64,000 nt of DNA from [Clostridium] viride DSM 6836 (lineage in GTDB: Bacteria > Bacillota > Clostridia > Oscillospirales > Oscillospiraceae), in assembly GCA_000620945.1 (NCBI GenBank), contig KK211198.1, forward strand, positions 310,001 to 374,000, given 5' to 3'. Made by a program: the position numbers and the translations under genes. Shown here one piece after another: positions 8,912 through 16,983 of this stretch. Position 1 is the stretch's first letter. Each line of letters begins with the position of its first letter. The notes beneath the pieces are model-generated. The model was not told the origin of the DNA and ran no database searches. It was given only the letters and a program-made list of their open reading frames with translations.

Positions 8912-10123
8912 ATGATAACAGGCTGCCTACAAGAAAAAAACAATACTTTTTATGCTGTCCTTTATATCAAAGTAGACGGAAAAAGAAAAACCAAATGGAT
9001 TCCCACCGGACTGCCGGTAGCGGGAACCAGCGACAGAAAAGCTAAAAAAGCCTTTGACCAAATTCGGTTGGAATACGAACAGGAGCAGGAAGAAAAGGAG
9101 CGTCGGGAGGCCGAGGAACGGGCCAGAGAGCTGATCGAGGGCAAACGTAATCCCCATGCGGAGGTGCTGTTTACCGACTACCTTCAAAAATGGCTGATAC
9201 AAGCAAAGCCCACGATAGCCAAAACAACATTCAAAGGCTATCAAACCATGCTGGATGGGCGAATCAGCCGGTACTTTACTGAACTGGACATCACCTTGGC
9301 GGAGGTTACTCCACAGCATATTCAGGACTTTCATCAATCAATTTTTGATGAGGGTCACACACCGAATACGGTCATCCATTATCACGCAGTCCTCCGCAGA
9401 GCATTGCAGAATGCGGTGAAAAAGGAGATCATCGGCAGTAACCCCGCTGACAGGGTAGACAGGCCAAAGAAGAATGTATACCATGCTCAGTTTTATTCCG
9501 CAGAGGAAATGATGGCGCTGTTTGATGCGATATCAGATGATCCCTTGGAGATTTGTGTGAAGCTGGCAGCTTACTATGGCTTACGCCGAAGTGAAGTCCT
9601 GGGATTAAAGTGGGATGCGATCAACCTCGAACAAAAAACCATCTCCATCAAGCACAAGGTGATTGAGGACACGGTAGATGGCAAATCCATAGCGGTCGGG
9701 GAAGATGTACTGAAAACCAAGTCCAGCTTCCGCACCCTTCCGTTACTGCCATCGGTGGAAAAGCTACTGCTTGCAGAAAAGGAAAAGCAAGAAATGTATC
9801 GAAAGCTGTTCAAGCGCTCTTACTGCCGGGATTACCTCGACTACATCTGCCTCGACCAAACAGGGAAGCTCATGCGCCCTAATTATGTGACGGATCACTT
9901 TAGCTGGGTGCTTGAAAAAGCCGACCTCAAAAAAATCCGGTTTCACGATTTAAGACATTCCTGCGCCAGCCTACTGCTTGCAAATGGGATATCAATGAAG
10001 CAAATCCAGATATGGCTGGGGCACAGCACATTTTCGACCACAGCGGACATTTACTCTCATCTGGACTTCCACGCACAGATCGAATCTGGCTTGGTTATGG
10101 ATGGGATGTTTGAAAGAAACTAA
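8912..10123 (+). CDS. Tyrosine recombinase / site-specific integrase
   Basis: This 403-residue phage/ICE-type integrase has an N-terminal arm-binding region, a SAM-like core-binding domain and a C-terminal catalytic domain. Catalytic residues are visible: Arg in YGLRRSEVLGL (about 225), HDLRHS (about 346), the His of WLGHS and the nucleophile Tyr in ADIYSHL (about 379). It starts at ATG after AAAGGAGG. It is about 200 bp from an intact tRNA-Ser and its stop lies before the tRNA terminator, the usual arrangement of an integrase beside its attachment site. It appears intact. Confidence 0.95.
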   Translation: MITGCLQEKNNTFYAVLYIKVDGKRKTKWIPTGLPVAGTSDRKAKKAFDQIRLEYEQEQEEKERREAEERARELIEGKRNPHAEVLFTDYLQKWLIQAKPTIAKTTFKGYQTMLDGRISRYFTELDITLAEVTPQHIQDFHQSIFDEGHTPNTVIHYHAVLRRALQNAVKKEIIGSNPADRVDRPKKNVYHAQFYSAEEMMALFDAISDDPLEICVKLAAYYGLRRSEVLGLKWDAINLEQKTISIKHKVIEDTVDGKSIAVGEDVLKTKSSFRTLPLLPSVEKLLLAEKEKQEMYRKLFKRSYCRDYLDYICLDQTGKLMRPNYVTDHFSWVLEKADLKKIRFHDLRHSCASLLLANGISMKQIQIWLGHSTFSTTADIYSHLDFHAQIESGLVMDGMFERN

Positions 10124-10273
10124 GTGGCAGAACCTACTGGACTTGCAGCGGTCAACTGATTTTCTACGGACTGCTTTATGGGAATACGGAAAAGCCTTAT
10201 AGAGTGAGGACTCAGGCATATCCGTTTTCTACACAAACAAAAAAACGCCCTCAAAAGAGAGCGTAGAAAAGGT

Positions 10274-10319
10274 AAAAAAATGGAGGGCCTGTTGCGGACA
10301 TTGACCGCAAACAGGCCCC
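10274..10319 (-). terminator. Intrinsic terminator of tRNA-Ser
   Basis: On the minus strand, immediately after the tRNA CCA, GGGCCTGTTTGCGG pairs with CCGCAACAGGCCC around a 7-nt loop. A run of seven T residues follows 4 nt later. Confidence 0.85.
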
Positions 10320-10408
10320 TGGCGGAGGCGGTGAGATTCGAACTCACGTGCCCGTGAGGACAACCTGATTTCGAGTCAGGCTCGTTATGACCACTTCGAT
10401 ACGCCTCC
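10320..10408 (-). tRNA. tRNA-Ser (CGA anticodon)
   Basis: The minus strand forms an 89-nt tRNA with acceptor GGAGGCG paired to CGCCTCC, an encoded CCA, a T arm with GTTCGAATC, and the long variable arm of class II serine tRNAs. The anticodon loop CTCGAAA gives CGA, read between stems CCTGA and TCAGG. It has no promoter directly upstream; the nearest good one is at 10642-10670, beyond a second, incomplete tRNA-Ser. Confidence 0.95.
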
Positions 10409-10557
10409 ATATTTATTTTAATACACCAAGCCCCGCGTAGAAGTCAAGGCAAAGTGTAGAAAAACCGTAGAAATCGCTAAAACACTAAATTTTCAAAATC
10501 CCGCAAACCCACGGAAACTCAAGGGTTTCCGGCATTATCAAGGCAACTGACCGAGTG
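10409..10557. other. Spacer between intact and split tRNA-Ser
   Basis: This 149-bp spacer contains no gene. A hairpin GGAAAC/GTTTCC with loop TCAAGG at about 10513-10530 resembles sequences found beside the tRNA-Cys attachment copies at 43855 and 51285. I infer integrase arm sites or attP-derived DNA. Confidence 0.4.
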
Positions 10558-10599
10558 GATTTCGAGTCAGCCCCGTTATGACCACTTCGATACCTCTCC
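10558..10599 (-). pseudogene. 5' half of a split tRNA-Ser (attachment-site remnant)
   Basis: The minus strand reads GGAGAGGTATCGAAGTGGTC and continues through the D arm to the anticodon GACTCGAAATC, then departs from tRNA sequence. It matches the 5' half of the intact tRNA at 10320-10408 except for acceptor and anticodon-stem differences. It is the first thing downstream of a strong promoter. I read it as the original host tRNA-Ser gene cut at the anticodon loop by an integration event. Confidence 0.8.
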
Positions 10600-10641
10600 G
10601 TATTACATTATTTCATTTTTAGAAATGCAAGATGCTTGATC

Positions 10642-10670
10642 ATTATACACATAATAGTCGCTTTCGTCAA
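10642..10670 (-). promoter_or_regulatory. Promoter of the tRNA-Ser region
   Basis: The minus strand carries TTGACG, a 17-nt spacer and TATAAT. Transcription would start near 10634 and read first the split half tRNA and then the intact tRNA-Ser. Confidence 0.85.
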
Positions 10671-10784
10671 TACTTATGTAAGTGTGAGAGGTCCGGTTCA
10701 ATCCTCACTTGACATCCCTTTAGTTTTATGTCAATAATAAACAAGAATTTCCATCTTTCCCGCTTCAGAAAGGGTCGTGACACG

Positions 10785-11381
10785 ATGAAAACTATTCTGG
10801 TGGTGTATCGTTCCAACTATGGTTTTACCAAAACGTATGCACAGTGGCTGGCAGAGGCTTTGCACGCCGATCTCAAAGACGGTCACAACATGAAGCCGCA
10901 GGAATTATCTGACTATGATGTGATCCTGTTCGGAGGAGGCCTTTATGCCGGTGGGGTAAACGGAATTTCCTTATTGGTAAAGGCGTTCCCTAACCTTCGA
11001 AACAAAGCGCTTTATCTGTTTACCGTGGGTGCTGCCAACGTCAACGATGAGACGAATGTGGCTCACATTCGTTCGGAACTATCTAAAGTTCTGACCCAAG
11101 AGATGCAAGAACACATCAAAATCTTTCATTTGCGCGGAGGGATTGATTACCCCAAACTGAGCCTCGTGCATCGCGCCATGATGGGCATGATGGTCAAGGG
11201 GATCCGAAAGAAACCGGAGCAGGAATTGACCGCGGAGGAACTCACCATGCTCGAAACCTATGGAGAGCTGGTTGACTTTACCCATCCCTCCAATATTATC
11301 CCTATTGTGCAGGATGTGGAAGCAACGCTAGCCGCTTCTTCCCCTTCGAGCACAGAAACTGCCGAATCAAAAGCGAAATAG
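10785..11381 (+). CDS. Flavodoxin-domain protein
   Basis: The N-terminus MKTILVVYRSNYGFTKTYA carries a flavodoxin-like FMN phosphate-binding loop, and FGGGLYAGGVNG matches the second flavin-contact region. Together these resemble the HemG-like/FldA group of flavodoxins. I use the ATG at 10785 because the fold begins exactly there and an AAAGGG lies upstream; an in-frame ATG at 10728 would add 19 unconserved residues. The low-complexity Ser/Thr/Ala tail is dispensable in appearance. It probably carries electrons for an unidentified partner and is not clearly linked to the polyamine operon downstream. Confidence 0.8.
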   Translation: MKTILVVYRSNYGFTKTYAQWLAEALHADLKDGHNMKPQELSDYDVILFGGGLYAGGVNGISLLVKAFPNLRNKALYLFTVGAANVNDETNVAHIRSELSKVLTQEMQEHIKIFHLRGGIDYPKLSLVHRAMMGMMVKGIRKKPEQELTAEELTMLETYGELVDFTHPSNIIPIVQDVEATLAASSPSSTETAESKAK

Positions 11382-11412
11382 AAAAATTCTTCTCTCATTT
11401 CGTAATTTTTTC

Positions 11413-11441
11413 TTTACAACGGTTACAAAATATGTTACAGT
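11413..11441 (+). promoter_or_regulatory. Promoter of the polyamine operon leader
   Basis: TTTACA (11413-11418), a 17-nt spacer and TACAGT (11436-11441) form a plausible vegetative promoter. The predicted start near 11449 leaves an untranslated leader of about 400 nt before speD. Confidence 0.6.
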
Positions 11442-11448
11442 GACGAAA

Positions 11449-11848
11449 AACTCAAGCAAGCCCCGTCTCATATAGACAAGAATTTACTGACCAGCTTCGT
11501 TGTAAGAAGCTCACGGCCATGCGGACAGCCAGGTCAACTGCCGATTGTGGGATTATCCCACGTTATTGATTGCGTTGAAAGCGCAACTTTTATAAGTTGG
11601 CAACTTAATTGCCAGTTGGTTACTTCATAACCAAGTGTACTAGGGTACACACTTGTGAAACGATCAATAAGAGTAGTAAAAGTAAGTTCTTACTATATAG
11701 ACTCTGTCCACCCTGCTTCGTTGGCGTAACTATCCCTATATGGATATGGTTATCTTCGAGCCTTTCTTGGGGTTATTTTGGTCTTTTTCTGGTGTATCAC
11801 AGTACCTGTGATACACCAGTTTGTTTTTTCTTGGAGGAATGGAAGACG
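11449..11848 (+). ncRNA. Highly structured 5' leader of the polyamine operon, class unknown
   Basis: Perfect or near-perfect stem-loops follow one another. TGACC/GGTCA (11488-11536) encloses AGCTTC/GAAGCT and GGC/GCC arms. Then come GTGGGA/TCCCAC (11547-11561), TTGCG/CGCAA (about 11570-11586), GGCAA/TTGCC (about 11599-11613), TTGGTTA/TAACCAA (about 11616-11634), GTGTAC/GTACAC (about 11635-11650), AGTAAG/CTTACT (about 11680-11693), and the final terminator hairpin. No open frame spans it convincingly. I do not recognise any known riboswitch consensus (SAM, guanidine, ydaO, T-box). It is a candidate regulatory RNA, or an independent structured RNA ending at 11832. Confidence 0.6.
11789..11832 (+). 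terminator. Strong terminator in the leader, 17 nt before speD (attenuator candidate)
   Basis: CTGGTGTATCACAG (11789-11802) pairs perfectly with CTGTGATACACCAG (11806-11819) around a 3-nt loop, followed by TTTGTTTTTTCTT. The speD ribosome binding site begins right after the T-tract. A terminator at this place must be bypassed for the operon to be expressed from the upstream promoter. Confidence 0.85.
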
Positions 11849-12625
11849 ATGGATAAGCTAAAACTTTATGGGTTCAATAATCTAACCAAATCCCTCAGCT
11901 TTAATATTTACGATATCTGCTATGCGAAAACGGCACGGGAGCAGCAAGACTATATTAAGTATATCAATGAGCAATATAACTCCGAACGTTTAACCGCGAT
12001 TCTAACCAAACTGACGGAGATGATTGGCGCCACCGTCCTCAATATCTCCAAGCAGGATTATGAGCCCCAAGGTGCCAGTGTCACCTTTTTAATTGCGGAA
12101 GAATCCATGGTCAAAAACCGTAGTGGGGAAACGGTGGTAGCCCATTTGGACAAAAGCCATGTCACCGTCCACACCTATCCGGAATATCATCCGGAAACCT
12201 CCATTGCCACCTTTCGCGTCGACATCGATGTGGCAACCTGTGGGGAAATCACCCCCCTTTCCACCCTTGACTTTCTAATTGGAAGTTTCGATTCGGATAT
12301 CATCACCATGGATTATCGCGTGCGTGGTTTTACCCGCGATGTGGAAGGAAAAAAGCTCTATATCGATCACCATATTGCGTCCATTCAGGACTACATTGAC
12401 CAGAAAACCCTGGAGCGATACGATGCTATCGACGTGAACGTGTACCAATCTAACATTTTTCACACCAAAATGCTGATTAAGGATTTGGTACTGCAAAATT
12501 ACTTGTTCAACTCCGATGTGTATGAAATTCCTCCCAAAACTCGCTTGGCCATCAATACGGCACTCCGTCAGGAAATGATTGAGATCTTCAGTGGCACGAA
12601 TATCTTTCAGGAGGCTCACCCATGA
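11849..12625 (+). CDS. speD: S-adenosylmethionine decarboxylase, E. coli-type proenzyme
   Basis: SpeD makes decarboxylated SAM, the aminopropyl donor for spermidine. The 258-residue protein matches the long, proteobacterial type rather than the 125-residue Bacillus type: it opens with [20 protein letters not shown] and continues EQYNSERL and [14 protein letters not shown]. Self-cleavage to form the pyruvoyl cofactor is expected at the Ser of [14 protein letters not shown]. The frame is open from 11609, but the conserved start and GGAGGA at 11833 fix the ATG at 11849. It overlaps the next gene by 4 bp (ATGA). Confidence 0.95.
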   Translation: MDKLKLYGFNNLTKSLSFNIYDICYAKTAREQQDYIKYINEQYNSERLTAILTKLTEMIGATVLNISKQDYEPQGASVTFLIAEESMVKNRSGETVVAHLDKSHVTVHTYPEYHPETSIATFRVDIDVATCGEITPLSTLDFLIGSFDSDIITMDYRVRGFTRDVEGKKLYIDHHIASIQDYIDQKTLERYDAIDVNVYQSNIFHTKMLIKDLVLQNYLFNSDVYEIPPKTRLAINTALRQEMIEIFSGTNIFQEAHP

Positions 12626-14070
12626 TGGATCAAACCCGAGCCCCACTGCAGGAAGCCCTGTTGCAAATGAAACAGGATCGTCTGGTTCCCTTCGATGTGC
12701 CAGGCCATAAGCGTGGCAAAGGCAATGCAGACCTAACCGCCTTCTTAGGGGAACAATGCCTGTCGGTGGATGTCAACTCCATGAAACCCCTGGACAACCT
12801 CTGTCATCCAGTCAGTGTCATTAAGGAGGCGGAACAGTTGGCTGCGGAAGCCTTCGGCGCTGCACATGCTTTTTTCATGGTGGGCGGGACAACTTCTTCC
12901 GTCCAAGCCATGCTCCTATCTAGTGTGAAAAGTGGAGACGAGATCATTCTCCCCCGGAACGTCCACCAAAGTGTAATCAATGCCTTGGTGCTCTGTGGCG
13001 CCATCCCTGTGTATATCAATCCTCAAACCCACAAACGACTGGGAATTTCTCTGGGCATGTCCATGGAGGATGTGCGGCGCACCCTTGCTGCTCACCCCGG
13101 TGCCAAAGCCATCTTTATTAATAACCCTACCTACTACGGGATTTGCTCTGACCTACGCCAAATTACAAAGATAGCCCATGAATATGGCCTGCGTGTTCTG
13201 GTGGATGAAGCCCACGGAACCCACTTCTCCTTTGGACGGAACATGCCCCCGTCTGCCATGGCGGCGGGCGCGGATATGGCTGCCGTTAGCATGCATAAAT
13301 CCGGTGGTTCCCTGACCCAAAGCTCCCTGCTTCTGTGTAGCAAGGCAGTCAATGCGGATTATGTCCGACAGGTGATTAATCTGACGCAAACCACCAGCGG
13401 ATCCTATCTCTTGCTTTCCAGCTTGGATATTTCGCGACGAAACCTTGCGCTGCATGGTCCGGACATTTTTGAAAAAGTGCAGCGCTATGCCAACTATGCC
13501 AGACAGGAAATCAATTCCCTTGGCGATTACTATGCCTACGGCAAGGAATTGATCAACGGCGACAGCATCTTTGATTTTGATACCACCAAACTGTCGGTGA
13601 ACACACTTTCTCTTGGCTTAGCTGGCATCGAGGTCTATGACCTGTTGCGGGACGAATACGATATTCAAATTGAATTTGGTGATCTGGGCAACGTTTTAGC
13701 ATACCTTTCCGTGGGCGATAAAAGCAAGCATATTGAGCGACTCATCAGCGCACTGGGTGAAATCCGACGAAGGTATAAACGTGACAACCACGGCATGCTC
13801 GACCATGAATACATCTCCCCCGAAGTGGCCACCTCCCCCCAACAGGCCTTTTATGCGGAGAAGGAGAGCATCCCCTTGGAACGTTGCATTGGTCGCGTTT
13901 GCTCTGAGTTTGTCATGTGTTACCCACCCGGCATTCCCATTCTGGCTCCTGGGGAGCGAGTGACTCGAGAAATTATTGACTATATCCAATATGCGCAACA
14001 GAAGGGCTGTTTTCTCACCGGCCCCGAGTGTATGGATGCCAGTCGTTTGAATGTTCTGAAAGGAGTTTGA
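12622..14070 (+). CDS. speA: PLP-dependent arginine decarboxylase (Orn/Lys/Arg decarboxylase family)
   Basis: This aspartate-aminotransferase-fold decarboxylase most likely turns arginine into agmatine. The signature [14 protein letters not shown] opens the catalytic domain, [11 protein letters not shown] and VDEAHGTHF follow, and [13 protein letters not shown] contains the PLP lysine (about residue 226). The C-terminal domain includes [13 protein letters not shown]. At 482 residues it matches Bacillus-type SpeA. Lysine or ornithine decarboxylation cannot be excluded from sequence, but the agmatinase in the same operon argues for arginine. The ATG overlaps the speD stop. Confidence 0.88.
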   Translation: MMDQTRAPLQEALLQMKQDRLVPFDVPGHKRGKGNADLTAFLGEQCLSVDVNSMKPLDNLCHPVSVIKEAEQLAAEAFGAAHAFFMVGGTTSSVQAMLLSSVKSGDEIILPRNVHQSVINALVLCGAIPVYINPQTHKRLGISLGMSMEDVRRTLAAHPGAKAIFINNPTYYGICSDLRQITKIAHEYGLRVLVDEAHGTHFSFGRNMPPSAMAAGADMAAVSMHKSGGSLTQSSLLLCSKAVNADYVRQVINLTQTTSGSYLLLSSLDISRRNLALHGPDIFEKVQRYANYARQEINSLGDYYAYGKELINGDSIFDFDTTKLSVNTLSLGLAGIEVYDLLRDEYDIQIEFGDLGNVLAYLSVGDKSKHIERLISALGEIRRRYKRDNHGMLDHEYISPEVATSPQQAFYAEKESIPLERCIGRVCSEFVMCYPPGIPILAPGERVTREIIDYIQYAQQKGCFLTGPECMDASRLNVLKGV

Positions 14071-14071
14071 T

Positions 14072-14926
14072 ATGGACGATTTATGGTACAGTGAGCATCA
14101 TGCGCCCGGCGTGCGCTTTTCCATCCAGACCTCTCGCCAGTTACACTATGAGCAGAGCCAGTATCAGCACATTTCCGTCTTTGACTCTTCGGAGTTTGGA
14201 CGATTTTTAACCTTAGATGGTGTGATGATGCTGACAGAGCGAGATGAATTCATCTATCATGACATGATCACCCATGTGCCTATGGCTGTACGGCCAGACA
14301 CGGAAACCGTGCTTGTCATTGGTGCCGGTGATGGCGGAGTGGCTCGCGAACTGAGCCGATACCCCACCATCAAACACATTGACATTGTGGAAATTGATGA
14401 GCGCGTGGTCTCCGTATGCAAACAGTATTTGCCGAACACGGCCTGCGGTTTTGACGATGCCCGAGTCCATCTTCATTTTGAAGACGGCTTAAAATTCATT
14501 CGACGGGTGGAGAATCAGTATGATCTCATCATCGTCGATTCCACCGATCCCTTTGGCCCGGGTGAAGTCCTCTTTACCAAGGAGTTTTATGGCAATTGCT
14601 ATAAGGCCTTGACGGAAAACGGCATCATGATTAACCAGCATGAAAGTCCGTTCTATGCCCAAGATGCCAAAGCAATGAAGAATGCCCACCGGTGCATTCT
14701 TGGGATTTTTCCCGTGAGCAAGGTATACCAAGCACACATTCCGACTTATCCTTCCGGACATTGGTTGTTTGGCTTTGCCTCTAAGGGACTGCATCCCATC
14801 CGAGATCTCAAAGTCGAAGCGTGGAAATCCTTTGGCTTGCACACCAAGTATTACAATACCAATCTTCATCGGGGAGCCTTTTACCTCCCAACCTATGTGG
14901 AGGAGGCACTCTCAGAATATGAATAA
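14072..14926 (+). CDS. speE: Spermidine synthase
   Basis: SpeE transfers the aminopropyl group of decarboxylated SAM to putrescine. The 284-residue protein shows the N-terminal beta domain (MDDLWYSEHHAPGVRFSIQT), the nucleotide-binding loop VIGAGDGGVARE (about residue 82), EIDERVV, and the catalytic-site DSTDPFGPGEVLF (about 156) with its conserved Asp. YPSGHWLFGFASK near the end is also typical. It starts 1 nt after the upstream stop with AAAGGAG before it, and overlaps the agmatinase start by 8 bp. Confidence 0.95.
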   Translation: MDDLWYSEHHAPGVRFSIQTSRQLHYEQSQYQHISVFDSSEFGRFLTLDGVMMLTERDEFIYHDMITHVPMAVRPDTETVLVIGAGDGGVARELSRYPTIKHIDIVEIDERVVSVCKQYLPNTACGFDDARVHLHFEDGLKFIRRVENQYDLIIVDSTDPFGPGEVLFTKEFYGNCYKALTENGIMINQHESPFYAQDAKAMKNAHRCILGIFPVSKVYQAHIPTYPSGHWLFGFASKGLHPIRDLKVEAWKSFGLHTKYYNTNLHRGAFYLPTYVEEALSEYE

Positions 14927-15788
14927 AAACGTTCACACCTTTCTTGCCTGTGATGCTTCCTACGAAGAAGCTGATATTGTCCTCTTTGGGGCCCCATTTG
15001 ACGGAACCACTTCTTTCCGTCCCGGAACTCGTTTCGGGCCTTCTGCTATCCGCAACGAATCCTTTGGCATTGAAACCTACTCCCCCTATTGCGACAAGGA
15101 CTTAGTGGATTACTCGATTTATGATTACGGTGACCTGGAGCTGCCCTTTGGAAACACGGAAAAAACCTTGAATATCATTCAAGACTTCACAGAAACTCTA
15201 CTCACAGATGGGAAGATCCCAGTGATGTTAGGGGGAGAGCATCTCATTACCCTGGGCACCATGCGGGCGCTGTCCGTGCGTTACCCAGACCTTCATGTAA
15301 TCCATTTGGATGCTCATACCGACTTGCGCGAGGAGTATCTCGGGGAATCTCTTTCTCATTCCACGGTGATGCGGCGCGTTTGGGAGCTCCTTGGCGATGG
15401 AAGAATTCATCAATTTGGAATACGGAGTGGAGAACGGCATGAGTTTCTCTTTGCTCAGGAGCATACCGACCTGCACAAGTTTAACCTATGCGGGTTTATT
15501 AAAGTGTTAGATGAATTGAAGGACAAGCCGGTTTACCTATCCCTGGATCTTGACGTCTTAGATCCGGCCCTCTTTTGCGGAACCGGTACTCCGGAGGCCG
15601 GTGGTGTCAGCTTCCAAGAACTCTTGAATGCCATGCTGGGTCTTAGCAAGTTGCAGCTGATTGGCTGCGATATCAACGAGCTTTCCCCCCACTATGACCC
15701 CAGCGGGGCTTCCACGGCGGTCGCCTGTAAAATAACCAGAGAAATTCTATTACAGATTGCACAAAAAGGAGAACATGAACATGGGTAA
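14919..15788 (+). CDS. speB: Agmatinase
   Basis: This ureohydrolase hydrolyses agmatine to putrescine and urea. The binuclear manganese ligands are visible in GGEHLITLG (about 105), HLDAHTDLR (about 128) and SLDLDVLDP (about 208), and FDGTTSFRPGTRFGP is the family N-terminal block. I place the start at the ATG at 14919, which follows GGAGG and overlaps speE by 8 bp; an earlier in-frame ATG lies deep inside speE. With SpeA it supplies putrescine for the other operon enzymes. Confidence 0.93.
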   Translation: MNKNVHTFLACDASYEEADIVLFGAPFDGTTSFRPGTRFGPSAIRNESFGIETYSPYCDKDLVDYSIYDYGDLELPFGNTEKTLNIIQDFTETLLTDGKIPVMLGGEHLITLGTMRALSVRYPDLHVIHLDAHTDLREEYLGESLSHSTVMRRVWELLGDGRIHQFGIRSGERHEFLFAQEHTDLHKFNLCGFIKVLDELKDKPVYLSLDLDVLDPALFCGTGTPEAGGVSFQELLNAMLGLSKLQLIGCDINELSPHYDPSGASTAVACKITREILLQIAQKGEHEHG

Positions 15789-16983
15789 ATGCTTAATCAT
15801 TGGCTGCGGTGGCGTCGGAAGTGTCGCAGTACACAAGTGCTGCCAGAACAGCGACGTTTTTGAAGAAATTATGATCGCCAGCCGCACGGTATCCAAGTGC
15901 GATGCACTTAAGGAAACACTGCAAGGAAGCACCAAAACCAAGATCCACACAGCTCAGGTGGATGCCGACGATGTGCAGCAGCTCATTGCTCTTATCAATC
16001 AGTTCAAGCCCGATGCTGTCCTGAACCTTGCTCTCCCCTATCAGGATTTGACCATCATGGATGCTTGCCTTGCCACCAAAACCCATTATATTGATACGGC
16101 AAACTATGAGCCACTGGATACCGCCAAGTTTGAGTATAAGTGGCAGTGGGCGTACCGGGAACGATTCAAAGAAGCTGGCATTTGTGCGCTCCTTGGTTGC
16201 GGCTTTGACCCCGGTGTCACCGGTGTCTTTTCTGCCTATGCACAAAAACACCATTTTGACGAGATTCAGTACCTGGACATCTTAGACTGCAACGGCGGCG
16301 ATCACGGGTATCCCTTTGCCACCAACTTCAACCCCGAAATCAACATTCGTGAGGTCTCTGCCAAGGGAAGCTATTGGGAAAAAGGCGAGTGGATTGAAAC
16401 CGAACCCATGGAGATTAAGCGTCAGTATCATTTTGCTGAAGTGGGTGAAAAGGACATGTACCTTCTGCACCACGAGGAGCTGGAAAGCCTTGCCCTTAAT
16501 CTCCGCGGCATTGAGCGCATTCGCTTCTTTATGACCTTTGGCCAAAGCTATTTAACCCACCTAAAGTGCCTGGAAAACGTGGGGATGACCTCCATTGAGC
16601 CTATTATGTACGAAGGCAAGGAAATTGTCCCCCTACAGTTTTTAAAGGCCGTTCTTCCCGATCCCTCCTCCCTGGGCCCCCGTACCGTTGGCAAGACCAA
16701 CATTGGCTGCATTTTCCAAGGGAAAAAGGATGGCAAACCCAAGAACTACTATTTATATAATGTATGTGATCATCAGGAGTGCTATCGCGAGGTGGGCAGC
16801 CAGGCCATCTCCTATACCACCGGCGTTCCTGCCATGATTGGTGCTATGCTTGTCCTAAACGGAACCTGGAATAAGCCAGGCGTTTGGAACGTGGAGGAGT
16901 TTGATCCCGATCCCTTCATGCAGGCGCTGAATGAGTGGGGTCTTCCCTGGGTAGAGGACTTTAACCCCACCTTGGTGGACTAA
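15781..16983 (+). CDS. Carboxynorspermidine/carboxyspermidine dehydrogenase (saccharopine dehydrogenase family)
   Basis: In the alternative spermidine pathway this enzyme condenses aspartate semialdehyde with a diamine and reduces the product. The Rossmann loop CLIIGCGGVGSVAVHKC lies at residues 4-20 and ALLGCGFDPGVTGVFSAYAQ is the saccharopine dehydrogenase-like signature. Its immediate partner is nspC, which supports this function over lysine metabolism. The ATG at 15781 is 9 nt from AAGGAG; another ATG at 15775 is too close. It overlaps agmatinase by 8 bp. Confidence 0.88.
   Translation: MGKCLIIGCGGVGSVAVHKCCQNSDVFEEIMIASRTVSKCDALKETLQGSTKTKIHTAQVDADDVQQLIALINQFKPDAVLNLALPYQDLTIMDACLATKTHYIDTANYEPLDTAKFEYKWQWAYRERFKEAGICALLGCGFDPGVTGVFSAYAQKHHFDEIQYLDILDCNGGDHGYPFATNFNPEINIREVSAKGSYWEKGEWIETEPMEIKRQYHFAEVGEKDMYLLHHEELESLALNLRGIERIRFFMTFGQSYLTHLKCLENVGMTSIEPIMYEGKEIVPLQFLKAVLPDPSSLGPRTVGKTNIGCIFQGKKDGKPKNYYLYNVCDHQECYREVGSQAISYTTGVPAMIGAMLVLNGTWNKPGVWNVEEFDPDPFMQALNEWGLPWVEDFNPTLVD

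Noticed and set aside
10558-10599. A second functional tRNA-Ser
   Set aside because: The 3' half with variable arm, T arm and acceptor strand is absent.
11460-11700. Tandem hairpins in the leader as a CRISPR array
   Set aside because: The stems have different sequences and no repeat-spacer periodicity.
11609-11848. Upstream extension of speD by 80 codons
   Set aside because: The conserved SpeD N-terminus starts at 11849 after GGAGGA, and the extension would run through the terminator hairpin and other stem-loops.
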